Shown here piece after piece: positions 7,875 through 16,600 of a DNA stretch of 34,234 nt. Position numbers and translations under genes: made by a program. The first letter of the stretch is position 1. Every line of letters begins with the position of its first letter. The DNA is from Trueperaceae bacterium (GTDB taxonomy: Bacteria; Deinococcota; Deinococci; Deinococcales; Trueperaceae): NCBI GenBank assembly GCA_011389865.1, contig JAABTL010000028.1:1-34234 (forward strand), in the 5' to 3' direction. Below the pieces are notes generated by a model, which had not been told where the DNA came from, ran no database searches, and saw nothing but the letters and a program-made list of their open reading frames with translations.

Positions 7875-8477
7875 TCAGTGGGCGTCCGCTCCCATCCACG
7901 CCTCGACCCGCCCGATGGCATCGTCCTCCGTCTGGAACAGGATCGTGTCCATGCCCAGACCCGCTGCCGCGCGGACGTTGGCCTCGACGTCGTCGATGAA
8001 CAGCGCCTGTGCCGGCGTCGCCGCCTCGGCGGCGAGGATGTGGCGGAAGAACGCGGGATCCGGCTTCGCGAGGTGGATCTGGTGTGACGCGTAGGTGCGG
8101 GCGAACGCGTCGTAATCGCCGAGCTCGGCGTGGATGCGGTAGTGGGCGTCGAGCGTGTTCGTCCCGGCCACCACCCGCACGCCGGCCTCGCGCAGGCAGC
8201 GGACGAGGTCGTACATGCGCGGCCGACGCAGCGGACGGAAGAAGGCCCCCCAGTACTCGTCATCGACCGTCAGCCCCGTCGTCGCGCGGAAGCGCTTCCA
8301 GAACTCCGGGGAGGAGATGCGACCGGTGTGGAGCAGCTCGAAGTCGGCGGCGCGCAGCAGCGGCCGGAGCTCGTCCACCGGGAGACCCAGCTGCGCCGCG
8401 ATGGCCGGCGCCACGTCGAAGCCGTCGACCATGACGCCGCCGACGTCGAAGATGCAGAGCCGCACGGGCGCCGTCAC
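7875..8477 (-). CDS. HAD-superfamily hydrolase, YihX-like sugar-phosphatase candidate
   Basis: This 200-residue HAD phosphatase has motif I 'CIFDVGGVMVDG' (nucleophile Asp11), motif II Thr106 in 'VVAGTNT', motif III Lys138 in 'HLAKPDP', and motif IV 'LFIDDVEANVRAA' (Asp162/Asp163). The second Asp of the usual DxD in motif I is Gly13, as in the YihX/epoxide-hydrolase-N-terminal branch (DxGN/DxGG). E. coli YihX removes phosphate from alpha-glucose-1-phosphate. A similar sugar-phosphatase role would suit its place as last gene of a sugar ABC importer operon, but this is inference. The GTG start overlaps the permease stop by four bases (GTGA), implying coupled translation. The protein is cytoplasmic. 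Confidence 0.85.
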   Translation of the reverse strand: MTAPVRLCIFDVGGVMVDGFDVAPAIAAQLGLPVDELRPLLRAADFELLHTGRISSPEFWKRFRATTGLTVDDEYWGAFFRPLRRPRMYDLVRCLREAGVRVVAGTNTLDAHYRIHAELGDYDAFARTYASHQIHLAKPDPAFFRHILAAEAATPAQALFIDDVEANVRAAAGLGMDTILFQTEDDAIGRVEAWMGADAH

Positions 8478-9364
8478 TCCTTGCCCGCCGAGAACACGTT
8501 GGCGCCGCGGATGAAGTACTGCGACAGGGTGAAGAAGATGATCAGCATGGGGATGCTGGAGATCGCCGCCACCGCCACCATGGCGCCCTCGTTGGTGCTC
8601 TTCTCCTCCATGAACGTCACGACGTAGAGGGGCATGGTCCTGAGCTCGGCGGACTGCACCACCAGCAGTGGCCAGATGAGGTTGTCCCACTGCGACTCGA
8701 AGGTCAGGATGGCGAGCACCGCCATCACCGGCCACAGGTTGGGGATGACGATGCGGAAGAAGATGCCCGGCTCGCTGGCGCCGTCGATGCGGGCCGCATC
8801 GAGCAGTTCGTCCGGGAAGCTGAGGAGCGACTGGCGCATGAGGAACACGCCGAACGCGCTCAGGAGGAACGGCACGATCAGGCCCGCGTAGCTGTTCTGC
8901 ATCCCGAGGTTGGTGATCACCACGTACAGCGGGATCATCACCGTCTCGAACGGGATCATCAGCGTCGACAGGATGAACAGGAACACGATGCTGGCGCCGC
9001 GGAAGCGGAGCTTGGTGAGGCCGTAGCCCGCCATGGTCGAGAACAGCACGGTGGTGGCGGCGATGGTGCCGGAGACGAAGACGGAGTTGAGCAGCGCGCG
9101 CGGGAAGATGAAGCGGCCGTCGTTGCCTCTGATGGCGTGCCAGAAGTTCTCGAAGACGATCGGGTCGGGCCACCAGGAGAACGGCATCTTGAGGATGTCG
9201 CGCGCCGGCATGAACGACGCGATGAACATGAAGGCCACCGGCGTGAGGACCAGCAGCACCGCGACGATCAGCGCCGCCCAGCCGAGCGCGTCGACCGCCA
9301 CGCCCAGAAGGGTACGCCGGAAGCGCGTTCCGCCGCCGTGGACCTGCTGGGTCTGCAGCGCCAC
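8474..9364 (-). CDS. Carbohydrate ABC transporter permease, MalG/UgpE type
   Basis: This 296-residue inner-membrane permease has six predicted transmembrane segments, the first at about 24-50. The ATPase-docking EAA loop is clear at about 186-212 ('DELLDAARIDGASEPGIFFR' then 'IVIPNLWP'). 'SFMPARDILKMPFSWWP' after the first segment and the C-terminal 'QYFIRGANVFSAGKE' (related to the family's 'rYFvrGlt.GavKG') place it in the CUT1 MalG-like group, which imports di- and oligosaccharides or glycerol phosphate. GTG 9364 is the likely start; only three bases separate it from the upstream permease stop. Its partner is the MalF-like permease, and the two should form the membrane heterodimer. Confidence 0.95.
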   Translation of the reverse strand: MALQTQQVHGGGTRFRRTLLGVAVDALGWAALIVAVLLVLTPVAFMFIASFMPARDILKMPFSWWPDPIVFENFWHAIRGNDGRFIFPRALLNSVFVSGTIAATTVLFSTMAGYGLTKLRFRGASIVFLFILSTLMIPFETVMIPLYVVITNLGMQNSYAGLIVPFLLSAFGVFLMRQSLLSFPDELLDAARIDGASEPGIFFRIVIPNLWPVMAVLAILTFESQWDNLIWPLLVVQSAELRTMPLYVVTFMEEKSTNEGAMVAVAAISSIPMLIIFFTLSQYFIRGANVFSAGKE

Positions 9365-9367
9365 GGC

Positions 9368-10273
9368 TCAGCCGTCCTGCGTGCGCGACACGCGGAACTG
9401 CAGGAACGCCAACACGAACATCACCACCAGCAGCACGATGCTCATCGCACTGGCGAGGCCGATCTGGTAGTCGCGGACGGCCGTCGTGTAGATCCCGAGC
9501 GTCACCACGTTGATCGGCTCACGCGGCGCGCCCGACTGGGTGAAGAGATACTGCGTGCTGAACGTACGCATGCAGAAGATCATCGCCATGATCGAGACCA
9601 GCAGCGTGGTGGGCTTGAGCAGCGGCAGCGTGATGTAGCGGTACAGCTGCCAGCCTGTCGCGCCGTCGACGCGGGCTGCCTCCTTCACGCTGGTGGGGAT
9701 GCCGCCCAAGCCGGCGATGAAGATGATCGTGAAGAACCCCAGCTTGCCCCAGAAGTAGACCAGCACCGTCGAGAGCCGCACCATGTCGGGCGAGGCGAGC
9801 CACTTGTGGTCGACGCCCGAGACGCCCAGCACGAAGTTGACCCACTGGTTGGCGATGCCGCGCGGGTCGAGCAGCATCAGCCAGATGGCGGCGGCGACGA
9901 CGCCAGGGATGACCGCCGGCGTGTACAGCGCCATCTGGAAGAAGCGCTGCAGCCTCAGGCGCGACACGATGAGGGTGGCGAGCAGCAGCGACACCAGGAC
10001 GAGCGGCACGGCGGTGCTGACGGTGAAGATGCCCGTCGCCTTCCAGGAGTTCCAGAACTGCGCCGAGTTCCAGAGGTCGGCGTAGTTCTGGAACCCCACG
10101 AAGCGGGGCGGTTGCAGCGACAGGACGTTCTTGCGGTGCAGGCTGAGGACGAAGGCGTTGACGATGGGGTAGAAGGCGAACAGGCCGAAGAAGGCGAGGG
10201 CTGGGACCACGAAGGCCCAGCCCCACAGCGCCCTTCGTGTGCCGACGGTCAGTCGCGTCGAGCTACGGGCCAT
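9368..10273 (-). CDS. Sugar ABC transporter permease, MalF/UgpA type
   Basis: This 301-residue permease has a short Arg-rich N-terminus and six predicted membrane helices, the first at about 17-43 ('WAFVVPALAFFGLFAFYPI'). The family block 'FVGFQNYADLW' and an EAA loop at about 197-221 ('KEAARVDGATGWQLYRYITL') identify it. It pairs with the MalG-like protein encoded three bases downstream to form the transmembrane pore of a CUT1-family sugar importer. It lacks the large periplasmic insertion of E. coli MalF, as most homologues do. It begins 12 bases after the binding-protein stop. The substrate is not predictable from this subunit. Confidence 0.95.
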   Translation of the reverse strand: MARSSTRLTVGTRRALWGWAFVVPALAFFGLFAFYPIVNAFVLSLHRKNVLSLQPPRFVGFQNYADLWNSAQFWNSWKATGIFTVSTAVPLVLVSLLLATLIVSRLRLQRFFQMALYTPAVIPGVVAAAIWLMLLDPRGIANQWVNFVLGVSGVDHKWLASPDMVRLSTVLVYFWGKLGFFTIIFIAGLGGIPTSVKEAARVDGATGWQLYRYITLPLLKPTTLLVSIMAMIFCMRTFSTQYLFTQSGAPREPINVVTLGIYTTAVRDYQIGLASAMSIVLLVVMFVLAFLQFRVSRTQDG

Positions 10274-10285
10274 CGGTGCTCGTCC

Positions 10286-11563
10286 TCAGTACTCGCCGCG
10301 CAGCGCGCGCTCCACACCCTCCCGCATGGTGATCAGCACTTCGGCAGGTTCGCGGTTCTGCAGCATGACGGCCTCGACGGCGTCCTGCAGCACCTGACGG
10401 ATCTGGGGAGAGGCGTCGCCGTAGTAGATGGCGGGTGCGCGGCCGAGGTCGGCCATGAACACGTCGGAGTACGGGTGGTTCTTGAAGGTGTCGCTGTCGA
10501 GCACCTCCTGCGAGGCCTGCAACAGGCCCGCGCGGGCGAAGAACTCCTCGGCGAACTGGGCCATGGTGCCGATGAACTTCCAGGCGGCCTCCTGCTCGTC
10601 TGCGCTCGACTGCGCGTTCACCATCCAGTAGTGGCCGTAGTACGCCCCCGCGAGGTCCTCGACGGCGTCTTCCCACACGGGGAAGGGAACGACCATCCAT
10701 CCCTCGCCGGGCAGGAAGTCCGGGTTGTCGTTGGCGATGCGGGCGATCTGGTACTGGCCCGACTCCATCATGCCGATGTCGTCGTTGTCGAAGTTGAAGA
10801 GCGCACGGGCGTTGGCGTAGGTCGGTCCTCCGAGGTTGCGGCCGTGGGGGCCCCACTCGCGGAAGTACTCGAGCACGCGCAGCCACGCCTCGTCGTTGAC
10901 GATGGCGCTCTCGCCGTCGTCGCCGATGAGTTGGCCGCCGAGCTGCTGCGCCATCGGCACCATGAAGTTCAGGTAGTACGGGTAGCGGAAGTCGAAGCCG
11001 CGCCGGGTGATGATCTCGCCGTCCCGCACGGTGAGCTGATCGGCGATCTCCATCATCTCTTCCCAGGTCTTCGGGTAGTCGGTGAGCGGGTCGAGCCCGG
11101 CATCGCGGAACACGTTCATGTTGAGGAAGATGGCCCAGTTGGTCAGTTCCAGCGGGATGCCGTACGGCACGCCGTCGACGGTGACGGGGTCGAGCATGCC
11201 GTCGAGGTACGCGTCGTAGAACGCGTCGTACGACCCGAACCCGGCGGCGACCGGGTCGACCGGCACGACGCGTTGGTTCACGATGTACGGGTACTCGTTG
11301 AAGGTCTCCATGTTGAAGATGTCGGGTCCGCGGTTGGCGGCGAACGCCGTCAGGATCAGCTGCGCCAACGTGTTGGACGGGTGCGTGACGCGGGTGACGA
11401 TGATGTCCGGGTGCTCGGCGTGGAACTGCGCGATGAGTTCCTCTTCGAGGGCGGTGCGGTTGGGGTCTTCGTGCGTCCAGTACTCGACTTGAACCTGTGC
11501 GAGAGCGACCGAGAACGACATGATGAGCGCGAACGAGAGGACGGTCAACCGAAGGCGTGACAT
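10286..11563 (-). CDS. Extracellular sugar-binding protein of ABC importer
   Basis: This 425-residue cluster B/family 1 solute-binding protein has a signal peptide (MSRLRLTVLSFALIMSFSVALA, about 22 residues) and then 'QVQVEYWTHEDPNRTALEEELIAQF', the typical first strand and helix of the sugar-binding fold. Later blocks include 'GPDIFNMETFNEY', 'DGVPYGIPLELTNWAIFLNMNVF', 'PKTWEEMMEIADQLT' and 'AAWKFIGTMAQ', all characteristic. It should capture a carbohydrate outside the membrane and deliver it to the two permeases encoded downstream. There is no lipobox; in a cell with an outer membrane it would be a soluble periplasmic protein. The strong SD GAGGAGG lies five bases before ATG 11563. It is first in the operon and so probably the most highly expressed gene. 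Confidence 0.93.
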   Translation of the reverse strand: MSRLRLTVLSFALIMSFSVALAQVQVEYWTHEDPNRTALEEELIAQFHAEHPDIIVTRVTHPSNTLAQLILTAFAANRGPDIFNMETFNEYPYIVNQRVVPVDPVAAGFGSYDAFYDAYLDGMLDPVTVDGVPYGIPLELTNWAIFLNMNVFRDAGLDPLTDYPKTWEEMMEIADQLTVRDGEIITRRGFDFRYPYYLNFMVPMAQQLGGQLIGDDGESAIVNDEAWLRVLEYFREWGPHGRNLGGPTYANARALFNFDNDDIGMMESGQYQIARIANDNPDFLPGEGWMVVPFPVWEDAVEDLAGAYYGHYWMVNAQSSADEQEAAWKFIGTMAQFAEEFFARAGLLQASQEVLDSDTFKNHPYSDVFMADLGRAPAIYYGDASPQIRQVLQDAVEAVMLQNREPAEVLITMREGVERALRGEY

Positions 11564-11577
11564 GGTTCCTCCTCTAC

Positions 11578-11594
11578 CCGCGGTGGCCCCGCGG
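11578..11594. promoter_or_regulatory. Inverted repeat in the 5' leader of the sugar-transport operon
   Basis: CCGCGG is repeated 11 bases apart (11578-11583 and 11589-11594) around TGGCC, giving a 6-bp hairpin just before the SD of the binding-protein gene. A possible -10, TACCAT, is at 11620-11625 on the minus strand. It could be an operator or a translation-modulating stem. It could also be chance in GC-rich DNA. Confidence 0.25.
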
Positions 11595-11796
11595 CTCCTT
11601 GCTCTTGGCCCGACACCTCATGGTACTCCTGTCCCGGCGCGGGCCCGTTCTTCCTGATGCCCTACCCCAGCGCGTCGGCGGCTCGGCGTTGGCGCCCGGC
11701 GACGGGTCGCCGGGCGCGGGTATCCAGATGCGTGATGTCGAGAGGGGCACGTTCGTCGTCGAGGTCGACACCCTCGACGACGGTGAACGACGCGCG

Positions 11797-13194
11797 CTAG
11801 TTCTTGGGCTCGATGTTCTGGTTGACGCGGAACAGGTTCTCCGGGTCGTAGGTCGCCTTGATGCGCGCCAGGCGCGGGTAGTTGTCGCGGTACGTCGCGC
11901 GCACGCGTTCCTGCCCTTCGTCCATCATGAAGTTCACGTAGGCACCGCCCGAGGAATGCGGATGCAGCGCCGCCCAGTACGCCTTCGCCCAGTCGGCCAG
12001 CGGCTCGGCCATGGCGGGGTCCGGGTCGATGCCGACGATGACCTGGGCCCAGTTGGCGTCGCGGTAGCTCCACGGCGTCGCGTCGTCCGCGACGTCGTGG
12101 GCGGCGCCGTCGATCGGGTAGAGGTGCATCGTCGAGAGCATCGTCGGCAGCTGGGCGGCGTGCTCGACGTGTGCCGCGATCGCCTCGTCGCTCAGCTCGT
12201 CGAAGAAGTCCGCACGCCAGTACCACTGGAGTCCAGCTGGGTGGAGCGCGTCGAACGCGCTCTGGAGCGCCGGGAACGGCATCGGGTGCACCCCGTGCAG
12301 CAGGGGCGTCCCGAACGCGGCGACCGGTGCGAAGACCTCGTCGGCGCGCTCGCTCGGGCCCGAGTAGCACCACACGATGCCGCAGACCTTGCGGCGGTGG
12401 AGGTGCTCGGGGAACGGGGGCGCGGGCGGGACCGTCAGGAAGGCGAAGAACCCGGTCAGGTCGCGCGGCGCAGCGCGGATGAAGTCGCGGTACCAGCGCA
12501 ACACGTCCGCCGCGTCGTCCAGGCTCCACAGGGTGGGGCCGCCGACGACCGTCTCGACGGGGTGGGCCCGGAACAGGAAGGAGGTGACCACCCCGAAGTT
12601 CCCGCCGCCGCCGCGCACCGCCCAGAAGAGGTCGCGGTGCTCGTGCTCGTTGGCGGTCACCAGGCGCCCGTCGGCCAGCACCACGTCGACCTCCAGGAGG
12701 TTGTCGATCGTGAGGCCGTGTCGCCGGGTGAGGTGGCCCAGCCCCCCGCCGAGCGTCAGCCCGCCGACGCCGGTGGTCGAGATGATCCCGCTCGGGACGG
12801 CGAGGCCGAACGCGTGGGCGGCGTGGTCGACCTTGCCCCAGGTCGCGCCCCCCTCGACCCGCACGGTGCGTGCCTCGGGATCGACCCGAACGCCGTCCAT
12901 GGCGGCGAGGTCGATCACGAGGCCGTCGTCGACGCTCCCGAGGCCGCCGCCGTTGTGGCCGCCGCCGCGGACCGCCAGGGGGAGGCCGACCTCACGGGCG
13001 AACGCGATGGCCGTCATGACGTCGGTGACGTCCTGGCAGCGCGCGATGAACGCGGGACGCTTGTCGATCATGGCGTTGTAGAGCTTGCGGGCATCATCGT
13101 AGGCGTCGTCGCCTGCTCGGATGAGGTCGCCGCGCAGGTTGGCGGCGAACGCTACGACGGCTTCGGGGGTCGGGTGGATCGTGGTCGTGGTCAT
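11797..13194 (-). CDS. FAD-binding oxidoreductase, berberine-bridge/hydroxynicotine-oxidase type
   Basis: This 465-residue flavoenzyme has a PCMH-type FAD domain at about 45-225 and a C-terminal BBE segment ('NYPRLARIKATYDPENLFRVNQNI'). 'LAVRGGGHNGGG' contains His80, the residue that normally carries 8-alpha-histidyl FAD. At the position where bicovalent enzymes have Cys there is 'GIISTTGVGGLTLGGG', so attachment is probably through His alone. Relatives oxidise alkaloids, sugars or polyketides using O2. No signal peptide is visible. ATG 13194 is preferred because AAAGGA lies 5-7 bases upstream; the ATG at 13200 is too close to that SD. It is downstream of the DUF4242 and SARP-type regulator genes on the same strand, a neighbourhood suggesting regulated small-molecule oxidation. 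Confidence 0.9.
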   Translation of the reverse strand: MTTTTIHPTPEAVVAFAANLRGDLIRAGDDAYDDARKLYNAMIDKRPAFIARCQDVTDVMTAIAFAREVGLPLAVRGGGHNGGGLGSVDDGLVIDLAAMDGVRVDPEARTVRVEGGATWGKVDHAAHAFGLAVPSGIISTTGVGGLTLGGGLGHLTRRHGLTIDNLLEVDVVLADGRLVTANEHEHRDLFWAVRGGGGNFGVVTSFLFRAHPVETVVGGPTLWSLDDAADVLRWYRDFIRAAPRDLTGFFAFLTVPPAPPFPEHLHRRKVCGIVWCYSGPSERADEVFAPVAAFGTPLLHGVHPMPFPALQSAFDALHPAGLQWYWRADFFDELSDEAIAAHVEHAAQLPTMLSTMHLYPIDGAAHDVADDATPWSYRDANWAQVIVGIDPDPAMAEPLADWAKAYWAALHPHSSGGAYVNFMMDEGQERVRATYRDNYPRLARIKATYDPENLFRVNQNIEPKN

Positions 13195-13286
13195 GGCCAT
13201 CCTTTCGCGGACGGGGTCGGACCGACCCCTCCTGGGGTCGGATCCTAGAGGCAGCCCCGTTCCCCGGCCGTTGCCAACAAGGGAAC

Positions 13287-13309
13287 GCCCCGGACGGGGT
13301 CCGGGGCGC
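13287..13309 (-). terminator. Intrinsic terminator after the DUF4242 gene
   Basis: A perfect 10-bp stem (CGCCCCGGAC / GTCCGGGGCG) around a GGG loop lies 25 bases past the stop at 13335. On the minus strand it is followed by TTCCCTTGTT, a moderately T-rich run, so it fits a rho-independent terminator for leftward transcription. It separates the DUF4242 gene from the flavoenzyme gene. Confidence 0.65.
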
Positions 13310-13334
13310 GAGACGTCGCTGCGGGGTACCGACG

Positions 13335-13598
13335 TCAGCGAAACATGGTCGGATCGAGCTCGCGCACCACCGAGGCGCCGTCGAAGGGGAGGCCAGCGCG
13401 GCGCGCGTGCTCCAGCAGGAGCTCGAGGTTGAGGGCCTCGTACTCGCAGTAGATCTTGCCCTCGTCTGCGGAGTAGTACGAGCGCATCCAGCGGATCCCC
13501 GACATCTGCGCGAGCACGTCGTTCGATCGCTCTCCGGCGGCCTGGATCTCTTCATCGGACATCGCGCCGACGGTCCGGTGGATCAGGTACTTCGGCAT
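13335..13598 (-). CDS. DUF4242 (SCO4226-like nickel-binding) small protein
   Basis: This 87-residue protein matches the DUF4242 family closely: 'MPKYLIHRTVGAMSDEEI', 'RSNDVLAQMSGIRWMRSY', 'EGKIYCEYEA', 'EHARRAGLPFD' and 'DPTMFR'. The fold is a ferredoxin-like dimer. Streptomyces SCO4226 binds nickel, but most members have no assigned role. ATG 13598 has AAGGAG eight bases upstream; a longer frame to 13640 has no SD and adds residues absent from the family. A candidate -10, TAGACT (minus strand, 13641-13646), overlaps the stop codon of the upstream regulator, so the gene could be transcribed both with that gene and on its own. Confidence 0.88.
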   Translation of the reverse strand: MPKYLIHRTVGAMSDEEIQAAGERSNDVLAQMSGIRWMRSYYSADEGKIYCEYEALNLELLLEHARRAGLPFDGASVVRELDPTMFR

Positions 13599-13640
13599 CG
13601 GAAGGCTCCTTCGCCCCGCCGTAGAACGTGGCGGGCCCAC

Positions 13641-13646
13641 AGTCTA
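13641..13646 (-). promoter_or_regulatory. Candidate -10 overlapping the regulator stop codon
   Basis: On the minus strand TAGACT ends 42 bases before the DUF4242 ATG and includes the TAG stop (13646-13644) of the SARP-type regulator. It matches the TAnnnT pattern seen at other starts here. No -35 is recognised. Confidence 0.3.
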
Positions 13647-16600
13647 GGGCAGGGCGCTCCCCGCCCGACCGGTCGCGCCGCCGACCAGCTTCGCCAGCGC
13701 CTCGATCGTTGCCGCCGCGCCCTCGTCGTCGCCACGACCGCGCCGCAGCCCGAGCGAGCGCTCCAGGCAGGCCCGCGCCTCCTCGACCCGTCCCGCGCGC
13801 TCGTAGCTCGAGGCGAGGCTGGTGAGGAGGAGGGCTTCGCCGAGCGGATCGGTGCCTGCCCGGCGGACCCGTTCCAAGGCGTCGCACCCCGCCTCGATGC
13901 TCTCGTCGAGCCGCCCCTGGTCGCGGTAGACGACCCCCAGGCTCGCGCGCGCGGCGATCGCCCGCTCGGGCATCTCGGCGCCCACCGCCGTGTCGAAGGC
14001 GTCCCGGTAGGACACCGCGGCCCGCTCCAGGTCGCCCTCACCCCAATGGAGGGCGCCGAGTTCCATCTGCACCAAGCCCAACCGGTGGGCGTCGCCCGAG
14101 CGGCCGAAGATCGCCTCTGCCGACGCGAGGCTGGCCCGTGCGACCTCGGGGCGCCCCAACTTGCGGCGGGCCAAGCCGCCATGCAGGACCAGGGCGTCGC
14201 CCTGACCGACCTCGTCCTCGACCATCCCGGTCATCGCGTACGAGGCCTCCAGGAGCCGCGCCGCCGAGAGGTAGCTGCGGCTCGCGTCCTCGAACGCGCC
14301 CAGCCCTTCGAGGGCCACGCCGGCGCTGATGCGCGGGTACCCTTCGTGGCGCAGGTCGCCGGTGGCTGCGCCCTGCCGGATGGCTGCCTCGAAGTTGTCG
14401 AGCGCGCGCTGGTAGCGGCGGGCGCCAAGGTAGATCTTGCCCAGGTTCATGTGCTTCTCGACGACGAGGTGCTTGTCCTCGAGCTGCACGCAGATGGGCA
14501 GCAAGCGCTCCAGCACCTCGGCGGCGGCCGGCTCGTCGCCGTCCCGGAGGTGCATCCAGGCGCGAAGGTCCAGACGCACGTAGTTCGCCAGGAGGCTGCC
14601 GAGCTCGTCGTAGATCGCCGCGGCCCGCTCCGCCCACCGCTGGGCTTCGTCGTCGTCGCCCAGCCACCTGTACGCGTGGGAGACGTTCTCGGCGGTGGCG
14701 GCCAGCGCCCGGCGGTGCCCCAGCTCCCGGTCGATCGCCATGGCCGCGAAGCTCGACGCGATGACCTCCTGGTAATCGCCGCGCATCCAGGCGAGGTACG
14801 CGACTTCGCGGTAGCCGCGCGCCCTGGAACCGGCGTCACCGAGCCCCTCGAAGAGCGCGTCGGCCTCCTCGAACGCCGCCGCCGCGCCGGCGCGGTCGCC
14901 CTGCACCGACCGCATCGCCATCCGCTTCAGGGCGGCCTCCGCCCGCATGGCCGGGTCCCCGATCCGGTCCGCGAGCACCGTCAGGCGCTCGATCGTGTCG
15001 ATCCACTCCGGCCTCCGGCCCATGAACTCGAGCAGCCGCTCGATCGCCTGCAGCGCCTCGAAGCGCTTGCGGTCCGGCTCCGCCAGCCGCGCTGCGATGC
15101 CCAGCATGCGCGCGTACGCGTCGCGCGCGACCTCCCACGCGCTGTCCGCCTCGGCGAAGCGCGCCGCCACCTGCAGATGCTCGTACGCCTCTGGCCACAG
15201 CTCGGCCCGCAAGAAGTGGTGCGCCAACTCGGCGTCGCCCGCGCCATCCGCCTCCAGCGCGCGGGCGACCCGGGCGTGGAGGGCCCGCCTCGCGGGAGGC
15301 CCCAGGCTCTCGTAGACCGTCTGCCGCAGCTTGTCGTGGGAGAAGGCGTACGACCCATCCGCGGCGGCGACGATCAGTCCGGCAGCGATGAGCGGTTCGA
15401 ACGTCGACCACACCACCAGCGGCGCGCCACCGACCACGCGCTCGAGCACGCCGAACGCGAACGAACGACCGATGACGGCCGCCGCATCCAGCACGGCGCG
15501 AGGTCCCTCGTCGAAGGCCTGGTAGCGGGCCCAGATCAGCGACCGGATCGACTCCGGGACCGCCGCCCCAGCGAGCCCCTCATCGCTGGGCGCGGCGACC
15601 GGCCGGGCGGCCCCCGGCTCGAGTTGGTGGGTGTCGCGCAGCCAGCGCAGGTACTCGAGGACGTAGAACGGGTTCCCTTCGGACTCGTCGTGGACGTACG
15701 CCGCGAACCGCTCCAGGTCGGCGCCGTGCCAGCCGAGGACCTCGGCCACGAGGCTGCGGGTGTGGTCGGCCTCCAAGCGGCCAAGCTGAAGGCTGCGGAG
15801 CGCTCGCCGTTCCGACAGTTGGGCCTTCCAGCGCTCGAGCGCCGGCCGATCTTCACGACGGTGGCTGGCCACGATCAGGACGCGCTCGTCCCGGATGCGG
15901 TGGGCGGCGTAGGAGAGGAACTCGAGCGTCGCGGCATCGGACCACTGCAGGTCGTCGACGAACAGCACCGCTCCCTGGCCGCGTGCGGCGGCCTCGACCA
16001 GCCGCGCGGTCAGCGCGCGATGGACGCCGCCGCGATCGCGGGGATCGGAGGCCACGAAGCGCGAGGCGTCCGGTTCCAGCGTCGCGGCCGTGGCGTCCAG
16101 GGCGCCCAACGCCGCGCGAATGGGCTCGAGGGGCGCGCTCAGGTCACGCTCGTAGCAGCGGCCGGCGAACGCCTCGACGCCCTGGGGAAGGGCGGCCAGG
16201 AAGGTCTCGACGAGACGCGTCTTGCCGACGCCGGCCTCCCCCTCGACCACCACGACGCCGCCCTCGCCGGCGAGGGCCGACGCGAGGCGCTCGTCGAGTT
16301 CCGCGAGTTCGGCGCGCCGGCCGACGAACGACGTCGTGCCCCAGGGCACGCTCAGGCTGCGCGCGAGCGACATCGGAAGGGTCGGATCCCCGGTGGGCGG
16401 TGCGGCCGGACCAGCGGCGAGCGCCTCGTGCAGGGCCCGGAGGGAGCCGTCGGGTTCGATGCCGAGTTCGGCGTCGAGGTCGCGGGCGTAGGTCGCGTAC
16501 ACGCGCGCCGCCGCGTCGTGGCGCCCCGCGGCCGCGAGGCACCGCAAGGCGCACCGGACGGCGTGCTCGTCGAGCGGGTCCGTCCGCAGGAGCGCCAGCG

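Noticed and set aside
9137-11560. An 807-codon plus-strand frame opposite the permeases and binding protein
   Set aside because: The translation is low-complexity (Val/His/Glu/Arg-rich) and is the shadow of three well-recognised transporter genes.
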